The position numbers were made by a program, and so were the translations under genes. The notes beneath the pieces are model-generated. The model saw only the letters and a list, made by a program, of their open reading frames with translations, was not told the DNA's origin and made no database searches. Of a stretch of 64,000 bases of DNA, positions 8,681 to 17,017 are shown piece after piece; position 1 is the first letter of the stretch; the number at the start of each line of letters is the position of its first letter. Where the stretch lies: the NCBI RefSeq assembly GCF_034930985.1, contig NZ_JAYGIM010000001.1, positions 496,001 through 560,000 on the forward strand, in the 5' to 3' direction. This DNA comes from Arcicella lustrica. Its GTDB lineage: Bacteria; Bacteroidota; Bacteroidia; Cytophagales; Spirosomataceae.

Positions 8681-9796
8681 ATGAAAAAAATACTCTTCCT
8701 TCTCTTCATTGCTCATTTTGCAATGGCACAAAATATTGCCAAAATTGATTCTGGTGTAGTGAATCAGGCGAAATATAGAATTCTTTTTCCTCAAAATTGG
8801 AAAGGAAAATTGGTCATGTATGCTCATGGCTATGAATTTATGAGGACACGACCTTTTCAGAGTCAAAACCCAGAGTTTTTAACCCGAATGCAGCCTTTTT
8901 TAGAAAGAGGTTTTGCCATAGCTGCTTCCGACTATCAGTATCAAGGTTTTGCGTTGCCACAAGGAGTTGATGATACAGAAGCTCTTCGTCAGTACTTTGT
9001 TTCAAAATATGGTCAACCAGATTCAACTTTTATGGTCGGTCATTCGATGGGTGGAGGCATTACTTTGGCTACCATTGAAAATCTTGGTAAAAATTACAAT
9101 GGAGCATTGCCACTTTGTCCGCTGTCAAGTCGCCCGTATTTACAGTGCAGAAAAGAATTTGATATGTACGCTACTTTCAATGGTTTATTCCCAAATGTAG
9201 TTGCTTCGCTTTCAGAAATATTCGACCTTTCAAAACCCTATCAGGCTCAAGCTCCGAACCGAATGATGGCTAAAGTAATGGGTATCAAAAAGGCAATTAT
9301 TGCAAAAGACTCGGCTTTAGCGGTGGCTTTCGCTAAACGTTTTGATTTGAAATTAGACGATTTACCTTTCTCTTTATTTTTCAATGAAAATGTGTTGAGA
9401 GATGTCGCACAAAAAGCACAAGGGAATCCATTCGATAATACGAATACTTTGTACAGCGGTTTTCCAGATAATTTATTGGTCAATCAAAAAGCAGAACGTT
9501 TGCCAGCAACGGCAAATCCTGATGTGATTTTTTCAAAATACGACCGCTCAGGAAATATTAATGTTCCGACGGTTTTGATGCACACCGTTTACGACCAATT
9601 GATTCCGGCTACTTATGGCGTTGTGAATTTTGAAAACATGGTTCATCAACAACATAAGGACCAGTACTTTACGGTAAAATACACCAACGGACAAGGACAT
9701 TGCAACTTTACACCAAAACAAACTGGAAAAGCCTTTGACGAATTGCGTACTTGGGTAAAAACAGGGAATAAGGCGAAAGCTGGGTTTGTAGAGTAG
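8681..9796 (+). CDS. Secreted alpha/beta hydrolase
   Basis: This 371-residue protein has a signal peptide (to M-A-Q near residue 17) and an alpha/beta-hydrolase fold: oxyanion region YAHGYEF near residue 48, nucleophile elbow VGHSMGGG near residue 120, a candidate acid Asp in TVYDQLIP near 306, and a candidate His in GQGHCNF near 340. It sits inside the aromatic-acid operon and is exported. An esterase releasing ferulate or similar acids from plant polymers is an attractive but unproven role. Confidence 0.75.
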   Translation: MKKILFLLFIAHFAMAQNIAKIDSGVVNQAKYRILFPQNWKGKLVMYAHGYEFMRTRPFQSQNPEFLTRMQPFLERGFAIAASDYQYQGFALPQGVDDTEALRQYFVSKYGQPDSTFMVGHSMGGGITLATIENLGKNYNGALPLCPLSSRPYLQCRKEFDMYATFNGLFPNVVASLSEIFDLSKPYQAQAPNRMMAKVMGIKKAIIAKDSALAVAFAKRFDLKLDDLPFSLFFNENVLRDVAQKAQGNPFDNTNTLYSGFPDNLLVNQKAERLPATANPDVIFSKYDRSGNINVPTVLMHTVYDQLIPATYGVVNFENMVHQQHKDQYFTVKYTNGQGHCNFTPKQTGKAFDELRTWVKTGNKAKAGFVE

Positions 9797-9902
9797 GAGG
9801 CATTTGACTATATGCTTTAGGCTGTAAGCTTTTATTTTTTAAGTTTTGTGTACTTGCCTATAGTCTAAAAAAGCATTCATTAACCAATTTAATTTTATCA
9901 AA

Positions 9903-10964
9903 ATGCAATCATTCACCATCAATGAATCTTTTCCTATGAATGCGTGGTATGCCGCCGCATGGGATTTTGAAGTAAAAAATATCTTATTGCATCGTAAAGT
10001 ATGTAATAAGCCTATTTTATTATATAGGAAAAAAGATGGAACTCCCGTTGCTTTAGAAGATGCTTGTTGGCATAGGTTATTACCATTATCAAAAGGAAAA
10101 CTGAAAAATGATACCGTCATCTGTGGTTATCATGGCTTGGAATACAATAGCGATGGACGTTGTACACACATGCCTTCGCAAGAAACGATTAATCCTTCTG
10201 CTTGCGTAAGAGCCTATCCTGTAGTTCAAAAATATAGATACGTTTGGGTATGGATGGGCAATCCTGCACTTGCTGATGTCGCCAAAATTCCTGATTTGCA
10301 TTGGAACGATGACCCAGATTGGGCGGGCGATGGCAAAATGATTGAAGTAAAATGTAACTATCGTTTGGTGGTTGATAACTTGATGGATTTAACGCACGAA
10401 ACCTTTGTGCATTCAGAAAGTATTGGTGACGAACATGTAACGGAAGCTCCTTTTGATGTTTTTCACGATGAAAATACGGCTACTGTTTCAAGATGGATGC
10501 TTGGTATTGACCCGCCACCATTTTGGAAAAGTCAGCTTAACAAGAAAATCAAAACGGATGAAAAAGTAGATAGATGGCAAATTATCAATTTTCAAGCTCC
10601 TTGTACAGTTACGATAGATGTTGGTGTCGCTCTTGCGGGTACGGGTGCTCCGGAAGGTGATCGTTCGCAAGGAGTAAATGGCTATGTGTTGAATACTATT
10701 ACGCCAATGACCAGCCAAACTTGTATGTATTTTTGGGCTTTTAGCAGAAATTATAATATAAAAGACCAAAGTAATACTACAGAATTAAGAGATGGTGTTT
10801 CGAGAATCTTTTTTCAAGATGAACTCATACTCGAAGCACAACAAATTGCCATTAACGAAAACCCCAATCGTGAGTTTTATAATTTGAATATTGATGCTGG
10901 GGCGATGTGGTCAAGGAGAATCACCGACAAAATGGTAGAAGCTGAACAACAAAAAAATCAATAA
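9903..10964 (+). CDS. vanA: Rieske oxygenase, vanillate O-demethylase oxygenase subunit-like
   Basis: This 353-residue ring-hydroxylating-type oxygenase has a Rieske centre near residues 56-80 (C-W-H, 16 residues, C-G-Y-H) and a catalytic domain whose mononuclear iron ligands are visible in NLMDLTHETFVH near residue 160. The sequence, the length and the reductase encoded 5 bp downstream match VanA, which demethylates vanillate to protocatechuate and formaldehyde. Related methoxybenzoate demethylases share the same features, so the substrate is inferred from the feruloyl-CoA genes upstream. Confidence 0.88.
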   Translation: MQSFTINESFPMNAWYAAAWDFEVKNILLHRKVCNKPILLYRKKDGTPVALEDACWHRLLPLSKGKLKNDTVICGYHGLEYNSDGRCTHMPSQETINPSACVRAYPVVQKYRYVWVWMGNPALADVAKIPDLHWNDDPDWAGDGKMIEVKCNYRLVVDNLMDLTHETFVHSESIGDEHVTEAPFDVFHDENTATVSRWMLGIDPPPFWKSQLNKKIKTDEKVDRWQIINFQAPCTVTIDVGVALAGTGAPEGDRSQGVNGYVLNTITPMTSQTCMYFWAFSRNYNIKDQSNTTELRDGVSRIFFQDELILEAQQIAINENPNREFYNLNIDAGAMWSRRITDKMVEAEQQKNQ

Positions 10965-10969
10965 ATTCG

Positions 10970-11953
10970 ATGAGGTTTAGAAATAACTGGATAGATGCTA
11001 AAGTGTCAGCTATTGAAGATAAAGCGAACAATGTAAGGCAAATTACGTTGAAACCCATTGATGGCGCATTATCATTTACGGTGGGTTCGCACATTGATGT
11101 TTCTGTCATAATCAATGATAAACCCGAAATAAGAAGTTATTCACTTATTGGCACGCAGCCGACCGACGGTGTATATATCATTGCCGTAAAAAGATTGGAA
11201 GCCAGTAGAGGAGGTTCTAAATATATGTGGACATTGGAAGTGGATAACCAAATTAAAATCTCACAGCCTTCCAATCATTTTGAATTGAGTTATGGAGTAA
11301 GCGACTATTTATTAATTGCAGGAGGCATCGGAATTACGCCACTCGTCGGAATGGCAGAAGAAATTAAAAAGAAAGGTCATGCAACGGTGAATATGATTTA
11401 TGTAGGAGTAAATCCAGCCGAAATGCCTTATATAGACAGATTAAAAGCAGTTTTAGGAAATAATTTGCATCTTCATTTTAGCGATACTGATGGATTGTAT
11501 GATGTAAATAGAATCTTTGAATTAACTAATAAAAATACTAGCGTTTACTTATGTGGTCCATTGGGTTTTATGAATGCCATTCGGAAAGTATGGGAAAAGA
11601 GTCCTTTTGAAAATACTAATTTGAGGTACGAAACCTTTGGTGCGTCAGGGCTTTTTGCTCCTCAAGCATTCAAAGTAAAGTTGCCACGCTTTAACCGTGA
11701 AATTGAAGTAACAGAAAATCAAACAATGCTAAAAGCACTCGAAGAAGCTGGTATTGATGTTATGTATGATTGTCAAAAAGGAGAATGCGGTTTATGCCAA
11801 GTAAATATTTTAGAATGTACAGGTGCTATTGACCATCGAGATTTCTTTTTTAGCGAAAAACAAAAACAGCAAAACAAAAAAATGTGTGCTTGTGTAAGTA
11901 GAGTCGCCAATGGAGACTTAGTGATTGATACTTCTTACAGAGGTAAAGTATAA
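10970..11953 (+). CDS. vanB: Vanillate O-demethylase reductase subunit (FMN, NAD, 2Fe-2S)
   Basis: This 327-residue class IA oxygenase reductase has a flavin-binding barrel with RSYSLIG near residue 50, an NAD domain with LIAGGIGITPLVGMAEE near residue 115, and a C-terminal plant-type ferredoxin whose Cys ligands are visible in CQKGECGLC and a later C-A-C-V near residue 310. It passes electrons from NAD(P)H to the oxygenase encoded immediately upstream. The intergenic distance of 5 bp indicates co-translation. Confidence 0.9.
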   Translation: MRFRNNWIDAKVSAIEDKANNVRQITLKPIDGALSFTVGSHIDVSVIINDKPEIRSYSLIGTQPTDGVYIIAVKRLEASRGGSKYMWTLEVDNQIKISQPSNHFELSYGVSDYLLIAGGIGITPLVGMAEEIKKKGHATVNMIYVGVNPAEMPYIDRLKAVLGNNLHLHFSDTDGLYDVNRIFELTNKNTSVYLCGPLGFMNAIRKVWEKSPFENTNLRYETFGASGLFAPQAFKVKLPRFNREIEVTENQTMLKALEEAGIDVMYDCQKGECGLCQVNILECTGAIDHRDFFFSEKQKQQNKKMCACVSRVANGDLVIDTSYRGKV

Positions 11954-11994
11954 ATGAGAAATTTTTAAGATAAAAATGATAATACTTTGAAAAT

Positions 11995-12861
11995 ATGATA
12001 GATATAAACAAAGTAATTGCTATAGATGTACACACACATGCAGAAGTATCTTGCTGCCAACCGCACGACGATTATCGTTCGGAGTTTGACGAGGCTTTTG
12101 CGAAGTACTTCAAATCTAGCAAACGACCAACAATTCAGGAAACGGCCGATTATTATCGAGAACATAATATGGCTTTGGTCATGTTTACGATAGATGCCGA
12201 ATTTGAAATTGGGAAGAAACGCATTCCCAATATCGAAGTAGCCGAAGGAGCATTAAAAAACGACGATGTGATGATTGCCTTCGCCAGTATTGACCCACAC
12301 AAAGGGCGAATGGGAGCAAGAGAAGCACGTGATTTAATAGAAAATTATGGCGTAAAAGGTTTTAAATTTCACCCCACAGTTCAAGGTTTTTATCCGCAAG
12401 ATAAAATGGCGTATCATTTATACGAAGTAATTGCTGAGTATAAATTACCTATGCTTTTTCATTCGGGTCATTCGGGTTTTGGCAGTGGTGTGCGTGGTGG
12501 TGGTGGACTTCGTTTGGAGTACTCAAACCCGATACACTTGGATGATGTGGCGATTGATTTTCCAGATTGTCCTATCATTATTGCACATCCAAGTTGGCCT
12601 TGGCAAGATGAAGCTCTTTCGGTAGCCATGCACAAACCTAATGTATATATTGATTTAAGTGGCTGGTCGCCGAAGTATTTTCCGAAACAATTGATACAAT
12701 ATGCCAATACGATGCTGAAAGACAGAATGCTTTTTGGAACGGATTTCCCTTTGATTACGCCCGAAAGATGGATGAAAGATTTCGATGAAGCAGGTTTTAA
12801 AGAAGAAGTTAAGCCTTTGATTTTGAAAGAAAATGCGATTAAAATGTTGGGCTTACGCTGA
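11995..12861 (+). CDS. Amidohydrolase-2 (ACMSD-like) family protein
   Basis: This 288-residue TIM-barrel metal-dependent hydrolase or decarboxylase has an N-terminal metal motif VHTHAE near residue 11, further candidate ligands in GFKFHPTVQGF, LFHSGHSG and IIAHPSW, and the conserved acid in FGTDFPLI near residue 250. The family includes ACMS decarboxylase, gamma-resorcylate decarboxylase, 5-carboxyvanillate decarboxylase and related ring-acid enzymes. Its place between vanB and an aromatic-acid transporter suggests action on an aromatic or ring-derived acid. I cannot decide between hydrolysis and decarboxylation. Confidence 0.82.
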   Translation: MIDINKVIAIDVHTHAEVSCCQPHDDYRSEFDEAFAKYFKSSKRPTIQETADYYREHNMALVMFTIDAEFEIGKKRIPNIEVAEGALKNDDVMIAFASIDPHKGRMGAREARDLIENYGVKGFKFHPTVQGFYPQDKMAYHLYEVIAEYKLPMLFHSGHSGFGSGVRGGGGLRLEYSNPIHLDDVAIDFPDCPIIIAHPSWPWQDEALSVAMHKPNVYIDLSGWSPKYFPKQLIQYANTMLKDRMLFGTDFPLITPERWMKDFDEAGFKEEVKPLILKENAIKMLGLR

Positions 12862-13063
12862 GATACAAGATGCAAGAGACAAGAAGCAAGAATTTTTGAA
12901 TTTGAGATTTTAGGACTTGAGGACTTTAAGAGAAAAGACACAAGAGACAAGAATTTTTGAATTTGAGATTTTATGACTTTAAGAAAAATGATTCAAGAAG
13001 CAAGAAAAAGACTAAATAAGCCTAAAAGCTGAAAGCTCACGGCTCAAAGCTCACAACTTATCA
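12862..13063 (+). repeat. Intergenic CAAGAAGCAAGA / TTTGAATTTGAGATTTTA repeat
   Basis: The motif ACAAGAGACAAGAA plus TTTTTGAATTTGAGATTTTA occurs twice (about 12876-12920 and 12939-12980), followed by a third CAAGAAGCAAGA stretch and a short AGCTC tract (13026-13063). It is noncoding in all frames and lies between the amidohydrolase and transporter genes. It belongs to the set of dispersed low-complexity tracts seen throughout the host part of the window. Confidence 0.75.
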
Positions 13064-13082
13064 CCCTAACTAACTATGAAAA

Positions 13083-14375
13083 ATGACGCTTGAAAATATA
13101 ATTAATCGAAATTCCATGACGGGGCTGCAATACGCTACCATTGTCATTTGCTTTGTAATGAATATGCTAGATGGCATGGACGTAATGGTGATTTCATACA
13201 CCGCACCCGCCATCGCCAAAGCTTGGGATACAAGTCCACAAGCATTAGGCATCGTATTTAGTTCTGGTTTAGTCGGAATGACTTTCGGGGCAATACTTTT
13301 AGCCCCTTATGCCGACAAAATTGGGAGGAAATCCATGATTTTATTGAGTGCAATTTTAATGGGAAGTACCATTTTTCTTACTTCTTTTGCTACTTCAATT
13401 TCCTATTTATTGCTTTGTAGATTCATTAGCGGTTTAGGAATCGGAAGTATGTTGGCAAGTACGGCTTCACTTACAGCAGAATATACGCCCAACAAAACCA
13501 AAGATTTTTGGGTAAGTTTTGTCATTTCTGGCTATCCTGTCGGAGCGGTTTTATCGGGTTTAGTAGCGGCTAAAATCATTCCTCAATATGGTTGGACAAT
13601 TATGTTTCAGGTCGCAGGCTATGCTACTTTGGTAGCTATCCCATTGATTTACTTTTTCTTAGCTGAATCCTTATCGTTTTATTTAAAGGCACAACCTAAA
13701 TTTGCTCTTGGTAAAATCAATCAGATTTTACTTCAAATGGGTGTTGATACATTGGTCGTTTTACCGGATAAGCCAAGTGAGCAGCATAGCAAATCCATCA
13801 AATCATTGATGACGAAAACCTATAAAATTCCAACGATTCAATTATGGGTTGCCTTGTTTTTGGCTTTTGCTACTTTGTACTTTTTAACAAGTTGGATTCC
13901 TAAATTAGCCACCAACGCAGGACTTTCGATTGAATTAGCCATTTATTCAGGGACAGTTTTCAATGTTGGTGCATTCATTGGCATCATTACACAAGGATAT
14001 TTTTCAAGTAAATTTGGTTTGAAAAAAACCATCGGAGTATTCTTAATCCTAACGGCAATCTTGATGGCAGTTTTCCAATTGTTTATTGGATCAGATATTT
14101 TACTGTTTATTTTGGGCTTATTAGGTTTTGGGATTCAAGGCGGTTTTGTCGGACTTTATGCCGTTGCAGCAAGAATGTATCCAACAGAATTCAGAACAAC
14201 GGGTGTGGGTTGGTCAATTGGGATTGGTCGTTTGGGCGGAATCATTGGTCCAGCTTTAGGCGGAATTTTGATTGGCATGGGACTTTCAATGAGTGCCAAC
14301 TTTTTAATATACGCTATTCCAACAGTTTTTGCAGGAATTATGACTTTATATCTTTCTTCTAAAGAGATTAGTTAA
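13083..14375 (+). CDS. MFS transporter, aromatic acid:H+ symporter type
   Basis: This 430-residue major facilitator has 12 predicted membrane helices. The first helix holds N-M-L-D-G-M-D, the hallmark D-G-x-D of the aromatic acid:H+ symporter family (PcaK/VanK/BenK type). The loop after helix 2 reads APYADKIGRKSMI, the usual MFS loop motif. As the last gene of the cluster it most likely imports vanillate, ferulate or protocatechuate. An in-frame stop five codons after the ATG at 13075 rules out that earlier start. Confidence 0.88.
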   Translation: MTLENIINRNSMTGLQYATIVICFVMNMLDGMDVMVISYTAPAIAKAWDTSPQALGIVFSSGLVGMTFGAILLAPYADKIGRKSMILLSAILMGSTIFLTSFATSISYLLLCRFISGLGIGSMLASTASLTAEYTPNKTKDFWVSFVISGYPVGAVLSGLVAAKIIPQYGWTIMFQVAGYATLVAIPLIYFFLAESLSFYLKAQPKFALGKINQILLQMGVDTLVVLPDKPSEQHSKSIKSLMTKTYKIPTIQLWVALFLAFATLYFLTSWIPKLATNAGLSIELAIYSGTVFNVGAFIGIITQGYFSSKFGLKKTIGVFLILTAILMAVFQLFIGSDILLFILGLLGFGIQGGFVGLYAVAARMYPTEFRTTGVGWSIGIGRLGGIIGPALGGILIGMGLSMSANFLIYAIPTVFAGIMTLYLSSKEIS

Positions 14376-14418
14376 TGGCTGTTAGCTATCAGCTTTGAGC
14401 TATTAGATTTTTTATGAA

Positions 14419-14454
14419 AATCAATAGGGATGGTATAAATCCCTTCCCTATTGA
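14419..14454 (+). terminator. Hairpin after the aromatic-acid operon
   Basis: A perfect 11-bp stem (ATCAATAGGGA with TCCCTATTGAT) with a 14-nt loop lies 43 bp after the transporter stop. It lacks a strong T-run, so it may act as a weak terminator or 3'-end stabiliser. Confidence 0.5.
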
Positions 14455-14472
14455 TAACCGCCTCCATTAGCA

Positions 14473-14559
14473 CTACTTGAATCTTGACTTTTCAAAAAGA
14501 CGATTTGCCAATACACAGCCAACCGAACCCGTCTCGATAATAATATAATCTGGTTTCAT
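14473..14559 (-). pseudogene. Remnant of a GMC-family oxidoreductase N-terminus
   Basis: A 28-codon minus-strand frame reads MKPDYIIIETGSVGCVLANR before stopping. This matches the FAD-binding N-terminus of GMC (choline dehydrogenase-like) oxidoreductases, normally ending G-S-A-G-C-V-L-A-N-R-L. The first glycine of the dinucleotide motif is Glu here and nothing of the other 500 or so residues is present. It is a gene scar next to the aromatic-acid cluster. Confidence 0.65.
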
Positions 14560-14649
14560 ATTGTTGAGTTAGTCAATTAGTTTGATTTAAGACTTTTACA
14601 ATTGTCATTTATTCCAAATTATTCAAACTTCAAGATTATATATTATGTC

Positions 14650-15402
14650 TCAAGCACTTCCATTGATATATAGGAGACTATACTTCCCTTTAGTAAGGTT
14701 AAGCTTCACACTAAAGTGGCAGTCACAGCCATCTTTAACGGCAGTTATTTGATAGTGGAACCCTTTAGATTCGTCTTTGCAGTTACAGTAAATGATGACT
14801 TCAATTTCATTATTAGCGTTAGTAACAGCTACACATTGCTTAGTGTAACTATTTACATTGTGGGTAATTCTGTTATTATTTTCAGAAATACACAACTCTA
14901 ATAAATTATTTATTGCCAAAACATCATTTTTTTTCAGAGAGTACGGCTTTACTTTTTCGGAAAAGAAATCATAATAGTTCGGATGGTATGAGAAAAGAGC
15001 ATAACTACTATCAAGGCTATTGATTGCGTACTCATCTTTTATACTTGTTTCAGTAATTTTAAGTTTTAATGGGGCACTTCCTCCAATAAATTCAACGAAT
15101 CCGTTATTAATAACTGCAATACGGCATGTTAAGAACTGGAAGCCTCTGTCAATAAATTTTATTGTATCTTTTTCAAGCAAATATTTTCCAGAATACTTTT
15201 CATTTTTTTTATAGTATGAACTTTTTTGGAATATATTGAAAGTATAGGTACTATCATCATAAAATTTTATGGAAGCATTAACTTCATTATAGGGATAAAT
15301 GTGTTCTGCTTCCAAAACGTCTTGCTTTTCTTTTTTGGTAGGTTGGCATTTACAAAATGAGAGAAAAATAATTAAGCTTAAAAAAACAGAAATGATTTTC
15401 AT
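14650..15402 (-). CDS. Putative lipoprotein of unknown function
   Basis: This 250-residue protein has a signal peptide whose hydrophobic core ends in L-S-F-C-K-C, a plausible lipobox with lipidation on the first Cys. The mature part has strand-rich segments such as YTFNIF and GKYLLEKDTIKFIDRGFQF, resembling small extracytoplasmic lipoproteins. Near the C-terminus lies a Cys-rich patch (IYCNCKD, then D-G-C-D-C-H), unusual for a secreted protein. I do not recognise the family. It stands alone between two noncoding gaps. Confidence 0.65.
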   Translation of the reverse strand: MKIISVFLSLIIFLSFCKCQPTKKEKQDVLEAEHIYPYNEVNASIKFYDDSTYTFNIFQKSSYYKKNEKYSGKYLLEKDTIKFIDRGFQFLTCRIAVINNGFVEFIGGSAPLKLKITETSIKDEYAINSLDSSYALFSYHPNYYDFFSEKVKPYSLKKNDVLAINNLLELCISENNNRITHNVNSYTKQCVAVTNANNEIEVIIYCNCKDESKGFHYQITAVKDGCDCHFSVKLNLTKGKYSLLYINGSA

Positions 15403-15468
15403 GAATTGATGAGATTTTGAAATATCAAGAAGCTAGGTAAACTTACAAATACAAATAATACAGTTTTG

Positions 15469-15650
15469 TTACTTTCCCTTTTTTCATATCTTTCATTTGT
15501 TTGATACTGCTATCCAAATTCTCCAAAACTTCAGAGGCTTGAATTTCTTTGACCTTTACGAAATCAAATTTGACAAGTAATTCTTTTGAAATTGTCACTT
15601 CACTGTCTTTTACTAGAACGTGTAAATCCGTAATATTATCATTAAGTGAT
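15469..15650 (-). pseudogene. Orphan coding fragment
   Basis: A minus-strand frame of about 58 codons (segments NITDLHVLVKDSEVTISKEL and LENLDSSIKQM) looks protein-like, but it has no ATG and an in-frame TAA lies just upstream. It is probably the 3' piece of a lost gene. Apart from the palindrome and terminator listed next, the gap 15403-15899 holds nothing else that I can support. Confidence 0.4.
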
Positions 15651-15820
15651 TAATGTGTTAGTTTTGAATTTAAGGAAATAGACTGATTCTGGAAAAATAA
15701 ATAAACAAATTTTCTGTATTTTTCAGAGAACTATTGATTCCCAAACGAATAAAATTCTGAAATATTAAATTTTAAAAGCCTAATAAATAGAGTACTCTAT
15801 TGGTGTTTTGATGTTTGTCC

Positions 15821-15850
15821 ATAATTCACGATTTGCAAATCGTGAATTAT
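15821..15850. repeat. Perfect 30-bp palindrome
   Basis: The sequence ATAATTCACGATTTG is followed directly by its exact reverse complement, giving a 30-bp palindrome with no spacer. Without a loop it is more like a protein-binding site or cruciform than an RNA terminator. It lies just beyond the gal terminator. Confidence 0.85.
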
Positions 15851-15859
15851 TAAAACAAA

Positions 15860-15893
15860 AAAGCTGTTCTAAATTTTCATTCGGAACAGCTTT
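15860..15893 (-). terminator. Terminator of the galK-galT operon
   Basis: A 10-bp stem (AAAGCTGTTC with GAACAGCTTT) starts 7 bp after the galT stop codon on the minus strand and is followed by a T-rich run in that direction. Confidence 0.85.
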
Positions 15894-15899
15894 CTTTGT

Positions 15900-16943
15900 T
15901 TACTTGGTTTTATAATGTACTTCTGATAAGGCTCGCAGTACTGCTGCACTTTTTTCAGCCGTGATGTCTCTTTGTGGATTGGCTAACATTTCATAACCGA
16001 CCATAAATTTCTTGACAGTCGCCGAACGTAACAATGGCGGATAAAATACAAAATGCCAATGCCATTCGTCATGTGCTTCGCCGTCGGTTGGGGCTTGGTG
16101 AACGCCAGCAGAGTAGGGGAAAGAAGTTTCAAAAAGATTGTCATAACGAACCGTCAATCTTTTATAAGCGTTAGCGAAAGCATCTTTTTCGGCATCAGTC
16201 ATGTCCGAAATTCTTGCCATTTTACGTTTTGGAACAATCATCGTTTCAAATGGCCAAACCGCCCAATAAGGTACTAAAGCCACAAAATGCTCATTTTCAA
16301 ACAGTACTCTTTCTTGCTTGATTAATTCTTTTTCTACATAATCAGCTAATAAAGAGCGTTGATTTTTTTGCCAATACTTCAATTGAGCAATTTGCTTTTT
16401 CATCGGTTCGTCTGGGATTGACGAAGATGCCCAAATTTGTCCATGTGGGTGCGGATTCGAGCAACCCATTACAAAACCTTTATTCTCGAAAATCTGTACG
16501 TAATTGATAAAGTCTTTTCCGCCGAGCGTCAAATACTCATCAACCCAAGCATCTACTACTTTTCTGATTGCAACTTCTTCCATTTCTGGAACGGTCAAAT
16601 CGTGGCGTGGCGAGAAACAAATTACTCTTCCCAAACCTCTTTCTGTTGCTGCTTTGAAAAGTTCGTCTTCTTCAAAACTGTGTGGAGGAGTATCTTCCAA
16701 CAAAGCCGCAAAATCGTTATTGAAAATATAAACGTCTTGATAATCTGGATTTACTTCGCCATTCATGCGAGTGTTGGTCGGACATAAATAACAAGTTTCG
16801 TCATAAGCGGGGCGGTCATCGCCAGCCACTTTTTCTACTTGTCCTTGCCACGGACGTTTCGCACGATGTGGCGAAACTAATACCCAGCTGTCTGTCAGTG
16901 GGTTATATCTTTTGTGAGGATGCTCTTCAAAAATTGAGTTCAT
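15900..16943 (-). CDS. galT: Galactose-1-phosphate uridylyltransferase
   Basis: This 347-residue Leloir-pathway enzyme transfers UMP from UDP-glucose to galactose-1-phosphate. Visible hallmarks are HKRYNPLTDSWVLVSPHR at the N-terminus, the metal-binding C-Y-L-C-P near residue 51, and the nucleophile in NPHPHGQIW (His167, which carries the uridylyl group). A second histidine-rich block (EWHWHFVFYPPLLR) binds metal near residue 295. It lies downstream of galK with a 74-bp spacer and probably shares its promoter. Confidence 0.97.
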   Translation of the reverse strand: MNSIFEEHPHKRYNPLTDSWVLVSPHRAKRPWQGQVEKVAGDDRPAYDETCYLCPTNTRMNGEVNPDYQDVYIFNNDFAALLEDTPPHSFEEDELFKAATERGLGRVICFSPRHDLTVPEMEEVAIRKVVDAWVDEYLTLGGKDFINYVQIFENKGFVMGCSNPHPHGQIWASSSIPDEPMKKQIAQLKYWQKNQRSLLADYVEKELIKQERVLFENEHFVALVPYWAVWPFETMIVPKRKMARISDMTDAEKDAFANAYKRLTVRYDNLFETSFPYSAGVHQAPTDGEAHDEWHWHFVFYPPLLRSATVKKFMVGYEMLANPQRDITAEKSAAVLRALSEVHYKTK

Positions 16944-16952
16944 TGTTTTTGG

Positions 16953-17013
16953 CTGTAAGCTATGAGCTATGAGCTTTGAGTTTTTCTACTCTAAAAGCTT
17001 ATAGCTCGTAGCT
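16953..17013 (-). repeat. Intergenic AGCT-rich repeat between galK and galT
   Basis: The tract GCTGTAAGCTATGAGCTATG on one side pairs with AAAAGCTTATAGCTCGTAGC on the other. It belongs to the same dispersed family as 8473-8677 and occupies almost the whole galK-galT spacer. Confidence 0.75.
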
Positions 17014-17017
17014 AAAA

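Noticed and set aside
9247..9483. Minus-strand ORF inside the secreted hydrolase gene
   Set aside because: Antisense shadow of a conserved alpha/beta hydrolase with no independent support.
12468..12950. Minus-strand ORF of 160 codons antisense to the amidohydrolase
   Set aside because: It is the complement of a conserved TIM-barrel gene and runs into the low-complexity repeat; composition (Ser-rich) is that of an antisense shadow.
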